A DNA stretch of 6,543 bases from Flavobacteriaceae bacterium (GCA_002401215.1 NVSL01000004.1:1-6543), one strand, 5' to 3'. Shown: positions 1 through 5,268, counted from the stretch's first letter. The notes: a model not told the origin generated them from the letters alone. Numbers and translations are program-made.

Positions 1-120
1 AAAACCTCTAGAGTAAAATTCAAAGGGAAAAAAGCACGAAATACTTCTGACGAAACGATTACTGAAAAGAAAGAGCCAAGGAGACAGAATAAGTATAAGC
101 GGAGAAATAAAAGGCGATAA
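1..120 (+). CDS. C-terminal end of an unidentified protein with a basic tail (5' partial)
   Basis: Frame 1 is open from the first base to a TAA at 118-120 and gives the last 39 residues of a protein that begins before the window. The tail is strongly basic and hydrophilic: the final 12 residues (RQNKYKRRNKRR) hold eight Lys/Arg. Tails like this are common on RNA-binding proteins of Flavobacteriia, such as DEAD-box helicases and rRNA-modifying enzymes, but no domain is left to identify this one. It ends tail to tail with hicB, whose stop is 56 bases further on; those 56 bases hold no convincing terminator hairpin. That this is a real gene end is inferred from the charge bias and the convergent layout; the function is unknown. 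Confidence 0.5.
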   Translation, partial: KTSRVKFKGKKARNTSDETITEKKEPRRQNKYKRRNKRR

Positions 121-176
121 AATTGTTTATTTGTTGAATCGAGTAATTATTAAAAAAAAGTGATCCAAAAACAAAA

Positions 177-530
177 TTACTCTAAAACAGCATCCTCATT
201 TTTAACCAAATAGTCTAAGGTTTTATTCACCAACTCATTTAATTTCATTCCTTTTTTAACGGCAATTTCTGATATTTTTTGATGTGTCTCCTTTGGAACT
301 CTAACATTAAAAACACCTTTATATGTTTTATTTGGTTCTTTCCCAATTTCTTTACAGGACTCTAAATAATCGGTAACAGCATCTTCAAATCCTTTTTTTA
401 AATCGATTACAGAAGCACCTTCAAAAGATATTAAATCATTAATACCTTCTATTTTGCCATAAAAAATATTGTCTTCGTTGGCGTAATTTACAGTCCCAAT
501 ATAATTTTTATATTCTAGATAATTTTTCAT
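177..530 (-). CDS. hicB: HicB-family antitoxin
   Basis: This 117-residue protein has the two-part build of a HicB antitoxin. Residues about 4-60 form the degraded RNase H-like HicB domain, with the family pattern Y-x-G-x-V-x-Y (10-16), EDNIFYGKIEGI (19-30), an ISFEG turn (34-38) and an F-x-x-AV-x-x-YLE helix (48-57). Residues about 70-110 (FNVRVP, then two helices ending in LNELVNKTLDYL) look like a ribbon-helix-helix DNA-binding domain, expected to bind the hicAB operator. HicB proteins neutralise the HicA RNase and usually autorepress the operon. The ATG at 528-530 lies one base after the hicA stop, so translation is probably coupled. The order toxin first, antitoxin second is typical for hicAB. 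Confidence 0.93.
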   Translation of the reverse strand: MKNYLEYKNYIGTVNYANEDNIFYGKIEGINDLISFEGASVIDLKKGFEDAVTDYLESCKEIGKEPNKTYKGVFNVRVPKETHQKISEIAVKKGMKLNELVNKTLDYLVKNEDAVLE

Positions 531-531
531 C

Positions 532-777
532 TTATAAATTTACTTTTTCTAATAACTGTCGGATAACATATTGTTTTACAATTGAGGATGGGTGCGGTTT
601 GTGCAAGCTGATGATGTCTAATTCCGCATTCACAAAATTTCGTCTAGAACCGCCTGTTTTTTCTTTTTTAACTTTTTCAAAATAACCTAAATGATTTAAT
701 ATTTTGATCAGTTCATCCCACGTTAAATTTTTAGGAATTGTTTTAAATTTAAGCAATAGCTTTTCGATTTTGCTCAT
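532..777 (-). CDS. hicA: HicA-family toxin (mRNA interferase), GSRR variant
   Basis: This 81-residue protein matches the HicA toxin, a small dsRBD-like RNase that cleaves mRNA when free of HicB. Visible family features are the W-x-E-L-I-K-I-L-x-x-L-G-Y helix (20-32), a KTGGSRRNF strand (40-48), LHKPHP (58-63) and a closing helix, VKQYVIRQLLE (67-77). Classical HicA toxins carry the catalytic His just after G-S in the middle strand; here that place is Arg-Arg (45-46), while His59 and His62 remain. The open frame can be read from a TTG at 783, but that codon lies inside the -7 box, so the ATG at 775-777 is chosen as start. It is followed after one base by hicB. Confidence in the family is high; whether the enzyme is active cannot be judged here. 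Confidence 0.92.
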   Translation of the reverse strand: MSKIEKLLLKFKTIPKNLTWDELIKILNHLGYFEKVKKEKTGGSRRNFVNAELDIISLHKPHPSSIVKQYVIRQLLEKVNL

Positions 778-780
778 GTG

Positions 781-788
781 CAAATATA
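781..788 (-). promoter_or_regulatory. hicAB promoter, -7 box TATATTTG
   Basis: Read on the minus strand, this is an exact match to the Bacteroidota -7 consensus TAnnTTTG. Its last G lies four bases before the A of the hicA ATG. With the usual spacing, transcription would start at or next to that ATG, giving a leaderless or nearly leaderless hicAB mRNA. No clear -33 TTTG was seen; the region where it should lie is taken up by the 800-818 inverted repeat. Confidence 0.65.
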
Positions 789-799
789 CATCAATAATC

Positions 800-818
800 G
801 TAACTAAAAAATAGTTAC
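800..818. promoter_or_regulatory. Inverted repeat, candidate HicB operator
   Basis: GTAACTA (800-806) and TAGTTAC (812-818) form a perfect 7-5-7 inverted repeat. It lies 11 bases upstream of the hicA -7 box, over the spacer and -33 zone. It is not followed by a T-run in either direction, so it does not look like a terminator. HicB antitoxins with a ribbon-helix-helix domain bind palindromes in their own promoter, so this is the natural candidate for autoregulation. Binding is inferred. Confidence 0.55.
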
Positions 819-898
819 ACTCGCTATTGGATTAAAAAACACGGTGTTAATTAGTTTGAGATTACTTTTAAGTGAGTAGAAAAAATAAACAATTTCTC

Positions 899-1564
899 TT
901 AAATATTTTCAAAAATTGCATCAATACTCATTTGCTCTTGTGGTATAAATCCATTGGAGATCAATGCCAGTCCAAAAATCATCAATGCGATGCCCATCCC
1001 TCGTTTTATTTTGTGGATGACTTTTGGAGTCAGTTTGTTTTTTAGTTGTTTAGCTAAGATTATTTTTCCTAAATCAGTAATAAAATAGGCTACAATTATA
1101 GCACAAAAAAAGCGAAATATTCTACTTTCGTCCATTTCTAATGAAGGTCCAATTCCGATTACAAGTAGCAACCAAAAGGCTAAAACCCCAACATTTATAA
1201 AGTTTAAAAAGAATCCTTTTGCTAATAATCCGAAGTAATTATTCTTTTCTGGTAGATCGTATTTTTTCTTTTGAGGAATTGGTTTTTCTCTTTTTAGGAA
1301 CATTCCCAAACCGTAAATAAAAAGAATTCCACCACCAACAAAATACAAATTTGGGTCATCTTTTACTTTCATCAAAAATTGATGCGAGCCATAATAAGCG
1401 AATAAAATAAAAACAACATCGGCAAGGACAACTCCCAAATCAAAAACGATGGCAGCTCTTGCTCCTTTTAAAATACTGGTCTGAATCAGCATAAAAAAAA
1501 CGGGGCCAATCATAAATGCGAGTCCGAAACCAATGGGAATTGCTTTGAGAAAATCTTGAAACAT
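899..1564 (-). CDS. LysE/RhtB-family membrane exporter
   Basis: This 221-residue, strongly hydrophobic protein has about six membrane segments, near residues 5-27, 38-60, 72-90, 112-138, 150-170 and 190-206. The N-terminus has the LysE/RhtB pattern: a helix ending in I-G-P-V-F-F (19-24), then Q-T-S-I-L-K-G-A-R-A-A (28-38) and a second helix closing with L-A-D (47-49). GFFLNFINVGVLAFW (117-131) is the usual mid-protein block, but Val follows Asn124 where family members normally have Pro (NP). A charged loop (91-109) separates the two halves. The family exports amino acids and related small metabolites by proton-coupled antiport; the substrate here cannot be told from sequence. The start is the ATG at 1562-1564, with an A/T-only leader and no Shine-Dalgarno. 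It lies upstream of hicA on the same strand but probably has its own promoter. Confidence 0.85.
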   Translation of the reverse strand: MFQDFLKAIPIGFGLAFMIGPVFFMLIQTSILKGARAAIVFDLGVVLADVVFILFAYYGSHQFLMKVKDDPNLYFVGGGILFIYGLGMFLKREKPIPQKKKYDLPEKNNYFGLLAKGFFLNFINVGVLAFWLLLVIGIGPSLEMDESRIFRFFCAIIVAYFITDLGKIILAKQLKNKLTPKVIHKIKRGMGIALMIFGLALISNGFIPQEQMSIDAIFENI

Positions 1565-1624
1565 ATTTTTTATTTAAGACTAAAGACCGCTATACTTTTA
1601 GATAAACGATTTAAGACTTGATTT

Positions 1625-1632
1625 CAAATTTA
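1625..1632 (-). promoter_or_regulatory. Likely lysE-type gene promoter, -7 box TAAATTTG
   Basis: On the minus strand this matches TAnnTTTG exactly. It lies about 60 bases before the exporter ATG, so the leader would be roughly 55-60 bases. A short palindrome (1640-1653) sits just upstream, in the spacer zone. The motif is short and the region AT-rich, so a chance match is possible. Confidence 0.45.
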
Positions 1633-1639
1633 GTTAAAA

Positions 1640-1653
1640 CTATAAACTTATAG
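1640..1653. repeat. Short palindrome upstream of the exporter promoter
   Basis: CTATAA (1640-1645) and TTATAG (1648-1653) form a perfect 6-2-6 palindrome in the spacer of the proposed exporter promoter. It could be an operator for an unknown regulator. An AT-rich 14-mer of this kind can arise by chance. Confidence 0.3.
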
Positions 1654-1707
1654 AAATGAATGAGGTTTAACTTGAAAGAGGATGGATGACAGTTGTCCGA
1701 ACAAAAA

Positions 1708-1735
1708 GTCTTACATCTTTTGTCTATCATCTTTT
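1708..1735. repeat. Two degenerate 14-base tandem repeats
   Basis: GTCTTACATCTTTT (1708-1721) is followed directly by GTCTATCATCTTTT (1722-1735), identical at 12 of 14 positions. A further partial unit (ATCTTTTTATT) runs to the reductase stop codon. Similar strings of GTCT and ATCTTT units, or AAGAC on the other strand, occur in many flavobacterial intergenic regions. At the other end of the same gap, ATTTAAGACT occurs at 1572-1581 and 1609-1618. No function is known to me. Confidence 0.55.
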
Positions 1736-1744
1736 ATCTTTTTA

Positions 1745-2782
1745 TTAGACATCATCAAAATCAATCTTAATTTTTGGAGTCGTTGGATGGGCTTGACAGG
1801 TTAAAATCAACCCTTCTTCTATTTCATCATCCGTCAGAATTTCATTTTTCTCCATGGTCACAGCACCTTCTGTAACACGCCCCAAACAGCTACTGCAAAT
1901 TCCTCCCTGACAAGAATACGGAGCATCCAAATCTTTGTTGAGCGCTGCATTTAAAATGGTTTTCTTTTGCGACATTACAAAAGTAGTTTCCTCATCATCT
2001 AGCATAATAGTGATTTCAGAATTACCTTCTGGGATGTCATTATTTTCATCAGCAGTAACAGGAACAGAAAATAATTCGTAATGAATATTTTCTTCGGGAA
2101 TACTGTTTTTTAAAACCTCTGTCAAATCACGAATCATACGTTCTGGTCCACATAAAAAGGCTTGGTCAAAAACAACATCTTTGTGATGATTCTTTAAGAT
2201 GTAATTGATGTTTCCGGCATCACATCTCCCAAATAATTCGCCTTTCGTTTCTTCGCGACTAAACACATAATGTACATTCAATCGTGTTGAGTACATCTTT
2301 TTTAAGACCTCTAATCGCTCTTTAAAAATAGTATCCTCGGCAGATTTATTGCCATATATTAAGGTAAAAGTAGAGTCGTCATGCAAGGATGCTTTTAACA
2401 TCGACATGATCGGAGTAATTCCACTTCCCGCAGCAATTGCCAAATAATTTTTACCAGATTTTGGTTCCAAAATAAAGCGTCCTTCGGGTTTCGAAACTTC
2501 TAATTTATCACCAACATGCAACGATTTTGTAGCGTAAATAGAAAAGGTTCCGCCTTCAACAGCCTTCACCGCAACTTTTAAAATTCCGGTATTTGGATCC
2601 GAACAAATAGAATATGCTCTACGAACTTCCTTTCCGTTTATTTCTTTTTTTATGGTGATGTATTGTCCTGCTATGAATTGAAATTCTTCTTTCAATTTTT
2701 CTGGAACATCAAAAGTAATTGAAACTGCATTTGCTGTTTCTTTGATGATTTCTTTTATGGTGAGTTTGTGGAATTGTGACAT
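1745..2782 (-). CDS. PaaE-like NAD(P)H oxidoreductase with FAD and 2Fe-2S domains
   Basis: This 345-residue protein moves electrons from NAD(P)H through FAD to a plant-type 2Fe-2S cluster. Domains in order: a ferredoxin-reductase FAD barrel (about 5-105) with RRAYSICS (54-61); an NAD(P)-binding domain (about 110-235) with AAGSGITPIMSM (117-128) and LCGPERMI (210-217); and a C-terminal 2Fe-2S ferredoxin domain (about 255-342) with Cys291, Cys296, Cys299 and Cys329. This order and length fit PaaE, the reductase of phenylacetyl-CoA epoxidase, but no other paa gene is near, so it may serve another oxygenase or desaturase; the gene symbol is left open. The frame can be extended to a TTG at 2803, but that codon is inside the -7 box, upstream of the expected transcript start, so the ATG at 2780-2782 is chosen. 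It is divergent from padR. Confidence 0.9.
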   Translation of the reverse strand: MSQFHKLTIKEIIKETANAVSITFDVPEKLKEEFQFIAGQYITIKKEINGKEVRRAYSICSDPNTGILKVAVKAVEGGTFSIYATKSLHVGDKLEVSKPEGRFILEPKSGKNYLAIAAGSGITPIMSMLKASLHDDSTFTLIYGNKSAEDTIFKERLEVLKKMYSTRLNVHYVFSREETKGELFGRCDAGNINYILKNHHKDVVFDQAFLCGPERMIRDLTEVLKNSIPEENIHYELFSVPVTADENNDIPEGNSEITIMLDDEETTFVMSQKKTILNAALNKDLDAPYSCQGGICSSCLGRVTEGAVTMEKNEILTDDEIEEGLILTCQAHPTTPKIKIDFDDV

Positions 2783-2784
2783 AA

Positions 2785-2799
2785 ATTCTAAATTAGAAT
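2785..2799. promoter_or_regulatory. Perfect 7-1-7 palindrome in the reductase leader
   Basis: ATTCTAA (2785-2791), one A, then TTAGAAT (2793-2799) form a perfect palindrome between the reductase -7 box and its ATG, covering the expected transcription start. A shorter relative, TTCTA-N3-TAGAA, occurs at 2815-2827 on the other side of the -7 box. Two related palindromes flanking a promoter suggest an operator pair. The regulator is unknown. The 7-1-7 layout resembles Fur/PerR boxes in geometry, but the arm sequence does not match them. Confidence 0.45.
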
Positions 2800-2800
2800 A

Positions 2801-2808
2801 CAAAAGTA
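2801..2808 (-). promoter_or_regulatory. Reductase promoter, -7 box TACTTTTG
   Basis: On the minus strand this is an exact TAnnTTTG. Its final G is 19 bases before the A of the reductase ATG, which predicts a leader of about 15 bases. The expected -33 zone, near 2825-2835, falls on the ATGT-N8-ACAT element, so a repressor bound there would block this promoter. Confidence 0.6.
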
Positions 2809-2817
2809 AGGAACTTC

Positions 2818-2835
2818 TATGTTAGAATAAACATA
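2818..2835. promoter_or_regulatory. Candidate PadR operator, TATGT-N8-ACATA
   Basis: TATGT (2818-2822) and ACATA (2831-2835) are inverted arms eight bases apart, so the core is ATGT-N8-ACAT, the operator layout described for PadR of Bacillus subtilis. It lies in the gap between padR and the divergent reductase gene, over the -33 zone of the reductase promoter. Further ACATA half-sites follow at 2840-2844 and 2859-2863, with TATGT at 2871-2875. Binding by this PadR is inferred from motif and position. Confidence 0.55.
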
Positions 2836-2854
2836 AAAAACATACCTAAGTATT

Positions 2855-2879
2855 TTATACATAAGAAAATTATGTATAA
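2855..2879. promoter_or_regulatory. Perfect 10-5-10 inverted repeat at the padR promoter
   Basis: TTATACATAA (2855-2864) and TTATGTATAA (2870-2879) are exact reverse complements separated by GAAAA. The right arm overlaps the padR -7 box (2877-2884), and the left arm lies where the -33 element should be. A dimer bound here would shut padR transcription off, the usual autoregulation of PadR proteins. There is no T-run after it, so a terminator is unlikely. It shares ATACATAA/TTATGTAT half-sites with the 2818-2835 element. Confidence 0.65.
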
Positions 2880-2884
2880 GTTTG
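2877..2884 (+). promoter_or_regulatory. padR operon promoter, -7 box TAAGTTTG
   Basis: Exact TAnnTTTG match whose last G is five bases before the padR ATG at 2889. With the usual spacing, transcription starts at 2888 or 2889, so the operon mRNA would be leaderless or carry one extra base. It probably drives the whole row from padR to the DUF5687-like gene, since no other -7 box was seen in the junctions after it. Confidence 0.65.
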
Positions 2885-2888
2885 TAGT

Positions 2889-3227
2889 ATGGGAAATCAG
2901 AAATTATTTAAAGGCTCATTGCAAACCATCATTTTAAAATTATTAGAAGAAAAAGACAAAATGTATGGCTATGAAATTACCCAAAAAGTAAAAGAGCTAA
3001 CCAAAGGCGAATTGAACATTACTGAAGGTGCCTTATATCCTGCGCTTCACAAATTAGAGGCAGACGGATTATTAGATGTTGAGATTTTAAAAATAGGAAA
3101 CAGGCTTCGAAAGTACTATAAACTAACAGAAAGTGGCACTAAAGAAACAGTAAACAGATTGGCAGAAATGCAAGAATTTTTAAAAACAATGCAGTCATTA
3201 GTGAACCCAAAATTGAGCTTGGAATAA
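2889..3227 (+). CDS. PadR-family transcriptional repressor
   Basis: This 112-residue protein is a short PadR regulator: a winged helix-turn-helix plus one dimerisation helix, without the larger C-terminal domain of long PadR proteins. Signature pieces are KLLEEKDKMYGYEI (17-30), the recognition-helix block EGALYPALHKLEADGLL (46-62), the wing ending RKYYKLTESG (74-83), and a C-terminal helix (about 84-105) for dimer formation. Family members are usually repressors released by a small hydrophobic ligand or by partner proteins. It is the first gene of the + strand operon; its TAA shares one base with the ATG of the next gene. Inverted repeats in its promoter suggest autoregulation and control of the divergent reductase. 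PadR genes next to HAAS-type membrane proteins and transporters are a known arrangement. Confidence 0.93.
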   Translation: MGNQKLFKGSLQTIILKLLEEKDKMYGYEITQKVKELTKGELNITEGALYPALHKLEADGLLDVEILKIGNRLRKYYKLTESGTKETVNRLAEMQEFLKTMQSLVNPKLSLE

Positions 3228-3889
3228 TGGCAAATTTATCTAAAGACCAAATAGAATATATTGACAACCGCTTAAAGGTTGGCGGATTGAAATATTGGGA
3301 TTTAAGGTTAGAGTTTATTGACCATGTTGTTAATGATATTGAAAATAAAATAGAGAATGGAGAAGCGTTTAAAAATGCAGTTCATAATTCATTAATTAGT
3401 TTAGGTTGTAACGGAAATTTTAAAGAATTAAATAGACAAGGGTGGAAAAACACGAATAGAGATTATAGAAAAAAATATCATAAAGAATTTCTATATTTTT
3501 TTAGAAAGACCAATAATTTACTTTTATTTCTCACATGTTTTTCAATTTATTTTTTGCTGTCGGAGAAATTAATATTAAAGAATTTTATCAAAATAAGTTA
3601 TTTATTTATGATTATTCCTATACTTATTTTTCTTTTTGAAGCTATTAAAGTTGGGATGAAAAAATATGGAAAATCTGTTAATCTGGATTATGGTTTGAGT
3701 TATTTTTCATTAGCATTTATAATTTTAAACGGTATTCCACGATTATTTTCAAGTGCTACTGAAAACACGCAAAAAACGATTTGGTTAATTTTAATTCCAA
3801 TATATTTTGTTGCCACATACTCAGGATATAAGGTGTTTAAAAAAGCAATAAATAAGGTTGAAATTATGCGAAAAGAATTGTCCTTATGA
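3227..3889 (+). CDS. HAAS/DUF1700-like membrane protein, first of three tandem paralogs
   Basis: This 220-residue protein has a soluble helical N-terminus (1-92) and four predicted membrane helices (about 96-112, 121-142, 153-173, 184-204). The N-terminus carries YWDLRLEFIDHVVNDIE (23-39), shared in outline with the next two proteins: an acidic/aromatic start, Glu29, Asp32-His33 and a closing IE. This helical layout beside a PadR gene fits HAAS-type (DUF1700-like) proteins, which are thought to pass a membrane signal to PadR; the assignment is by pattern, not by search. It is closest to the second copy, also at the C-terminus (IPIYFVATY against LPIYLLFTY). The ATG overlaps the padR stop by one base and its TGA overlaps the next ATG by four, so the genes are translated together. 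Base composition is more AT-rich than in the flanking genes. Confidence 0.7.
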   Translation: MANLSKDQIEYIDNRLKVGGLKYWDLRLEFIDHVVNDIENKIENGEAFKNAVHNSLISLGCNGNFKELNRQGWKNTNRDYRKKYHKEFLYFFRKTNNLLLFLTCFSIYFLLSEKLILKNFIKISYLFMIIPILIFLFEAIKVGMKKYGKSVNLDYGLSYFSLAFIILNGIPRLFSSATENTQKTIWLILIPIYFVATYSGYKVFKKAINKVEIMRKELSL

Positions 3890-4542
3890 AACTAACTCAA
3901 AAACAAATTCAGTTTATTGAAAACTATTTGATAGAACAAGGTGTTAAATATTGGGATGTTCGTATAGAATTAATTGACCATATTGTATCTGAAATTGAAT
4001 GTAAAAAGGACTTGAGCTTAGATTTTAAAAAAGAAGTAATAAATATTTCAAATAACTTAGGTTATAATTCTTATAGCGTTAGAAAAAGATTAAATGAAAA
4101 AACTAAATCTATTAGAAAACACTATAATAAATTAATTATAACAAATGCTAAACGTTTATTTACCTCTTTAAAAAGTGTTATTCTTATAGTTTTTATTTTG
4201 TGTATTTACACAAGTCTGTACGTTTATTTTTCTGCTACTTTGTTTGTTAAATTAGGAATAGCTATCTATTTAATTTCGTTCATTTTAGTGTCAATGTCTG
4301 TCACACCTCAATTAATAAAAAGAAAAAGGTCTATTTATTTAGACAATGCTTGTAGCATTATAATATCTCCATTTTTGATATTTAATGGTTTTTTTGTTTT
4401 AGTAAATAATATTGAAGCAAAAAGTATTGCTCTATTATTTGTACTTCCAATTTATTTATTGTTTACCTATTGCTGCTGGTTGGTATATCGCGAAACATAT
4501 ATTAAAACCCAAAGAATACACAAAGAGCTAAATTCGATATGA
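3886..4542 (+). CDS. HAAS/DUF1700-like membrane protein, second of three tandem paralogs
   Basis: This 218-residue protein repeats the plan of its neighbour: a helical N-terminus with YWDVRIELIDHIVSEIE (22-38; Glu28, Asp31-His32), a basic linker (66-90) and four membrane helices (about 95-115, 117-139, 153-173, 180-201). It lines up with the first copy almost without gaps over the first 60 residues. The proposed role, relaying a membrane signal to PadR, is an inference. It overlaps both neighbours through ATGA junctions. It is the most AT-rich gene here: by hand count, bases 4081-4140 contain only 8 G or C out of 60. That points to relaxed constraint, rapid divergence after duplication, or a different origin. 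The frame is intact throughout, so there is no sign of decay. Confidence 0.7.
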   Translation: MKLTQKQIQFIENYLIEQGVKYWDVRIELIDHIVSEIECKKDLSLDFKKEVINISNNLGYNSYSVRKRLNEKTKSIRKHYNKLIITNAKRLFTSLKSVILIVFILCIYTSLYVYFSATLFVKLGIAIYLISFILVSMSVTPQLIKRKRSIYLDNACSIIISPFLIFNGFFVLVNNIEAKSIALLFVLPIYLLFTYCCWLVYRETYIKTQRIHKELNSI

Positions 4543-5231
4543 AACTAACCGACCAACATATAGATGAACTATTCAAATTCACTCGCCAACATTACGTAGA
4601 GCATTATGATTTGCAATCAGAATTGGTAGATCATTTAGCAAACGATATTGAAGCAATTTGGAAAGAACAACCGACTTTAAGTTTTGAGCAAGCTAGGGAT
4701 ATTTCTTTTAAAAAATTCGGAATCTTTGGATTTATGGATGTGGTAGAAAAAAGAACCGTTGCCTTAGAAAAAAAATATTGGAAAATGGTCTGGGCTATAT
4801 TTAAAGACTTTTTTAAGCTGCCTCAATTCATTTTAACGGTAGCTATTACAGTTGGAGTTTATGAAATACTCTCCGTATTTAAATACGAATATACCATCGC
4901 TGTTTTGGGTGTTGCCTGCTTTGTAGTTTTGATAATTAGGTTGGCAATATTGAGTTTCGAAAAAAAGAAACGCTTTAAAAAAACCAATAAAAAATGGTTA
5001 CTAGAAGAGCATATTTACAAACTTGGAAACGGCGAGTTATTTCTAAATCTCGTATTGCAAATTATGTTGCGCGGTTCTAATTTGTCATCAGAATGGGTAG
5101 TGTTATTTTACACGGTATTATTCACTGCACTTATTTTAGTCATTTATATCATCGCATTTGTACTCCCTTCAAAAGTTGAAGAAATATTAGCAAAAGAACA
5201 TCCAGAATATCTTTTTGTAACAAATCAATAA
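4539..5231 (+). CDS. HAAS/DUF1700-like membrane protein, third and most diverged paralog
   Basis: This 230-residue protein keeps the N-terminal signature in changed form, HYDLQSELVDHLANDIE (22-38; Glu28, Asp31-His32), followed by an F-x-x-A-R helix (49-60) and FGIFGFMDVVEKR (60-72), which resembles the linker of permease-prefix and HAAS domains. Predicted membrane helices lie near 91-113, 117-139, 162-178 (weak) and 186-210. Apart from the start (MKLT, with the first 11 bases identical to the second copy) its membrane part differs clearly from the other two, so it may sense something else or contact the following transporter. Its composition matches padR and the downstream gene better than the first two copies do, so it may be the ancestral member of the set. 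It overlaps the second copy by four bases and lies 37 bases before the next gene. Confidence 0.7.
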   Translation: MKLTDQHIDELFKFTRQHYVEHYDLQSELVDHLANDIEAIWKEQPTLSFEQARDISFKKFGIFGFMDVVEKRTVALEKKYWKMVWAIFKDFFKLPQFILTVAITVGVYEILSVFKYEYTIAVLGVACFVVLIIRLAILSFEKKKRFKKTNKKWLLEEHIYKLGNGELFLNLVLQIMLRGSNLSSEWVVLFYTVLFTALILVIYIIAFVLPSKVEEILAKEHPEYLFVTNQ

Positions 5232-5268
5232 ATTAAGCTACTAACCAATCGAAACTAACTAACAAACC

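Noticed and set aside
121..176. Bidirectional terminator between the first gene and hicB
   Set aside because: The stretch is A/T-rich with A and T runs, but no stem of useful length was found.
778..783. TTG start for hicA two codons upstream of the chosen ATG
   Set aside because: The TTG is part of the -7 box, so it would not be in the transcript.
833..848. Possible terminator after the LysE-type gene: AACAC-C-GTGTT followed by T-run on the minus strand
   Set aside because: Only four base pairs remain once a three-base loop is allowed, and the stem is weak; not listed as a feature.
1700..1727. Imperfect hairpin ACAAAAAG/CTTTTGT after the reductase gene as a terminator
   Set aside because: The stem is almost all A-T with a bulge and no T-run follows it on the minus strand; it is explained by the short repeats there.
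2785..2799. PerR or Fur box
   Set aside because: The 7-1-7 geometry fits, but the arms (ATTCTAA/TTAGAAT) run in the opposite sense to PerR-type TTATAAT/ATTATAA and do not match Fur TGATAAT arms.
2783..2803. TTG start for the reductase seven codons upstream of the chosen ATG
   Set aside because: The TTG lies inside the TACTTTTG -7 box, and the family normally begins near the MSQFHKL segment.
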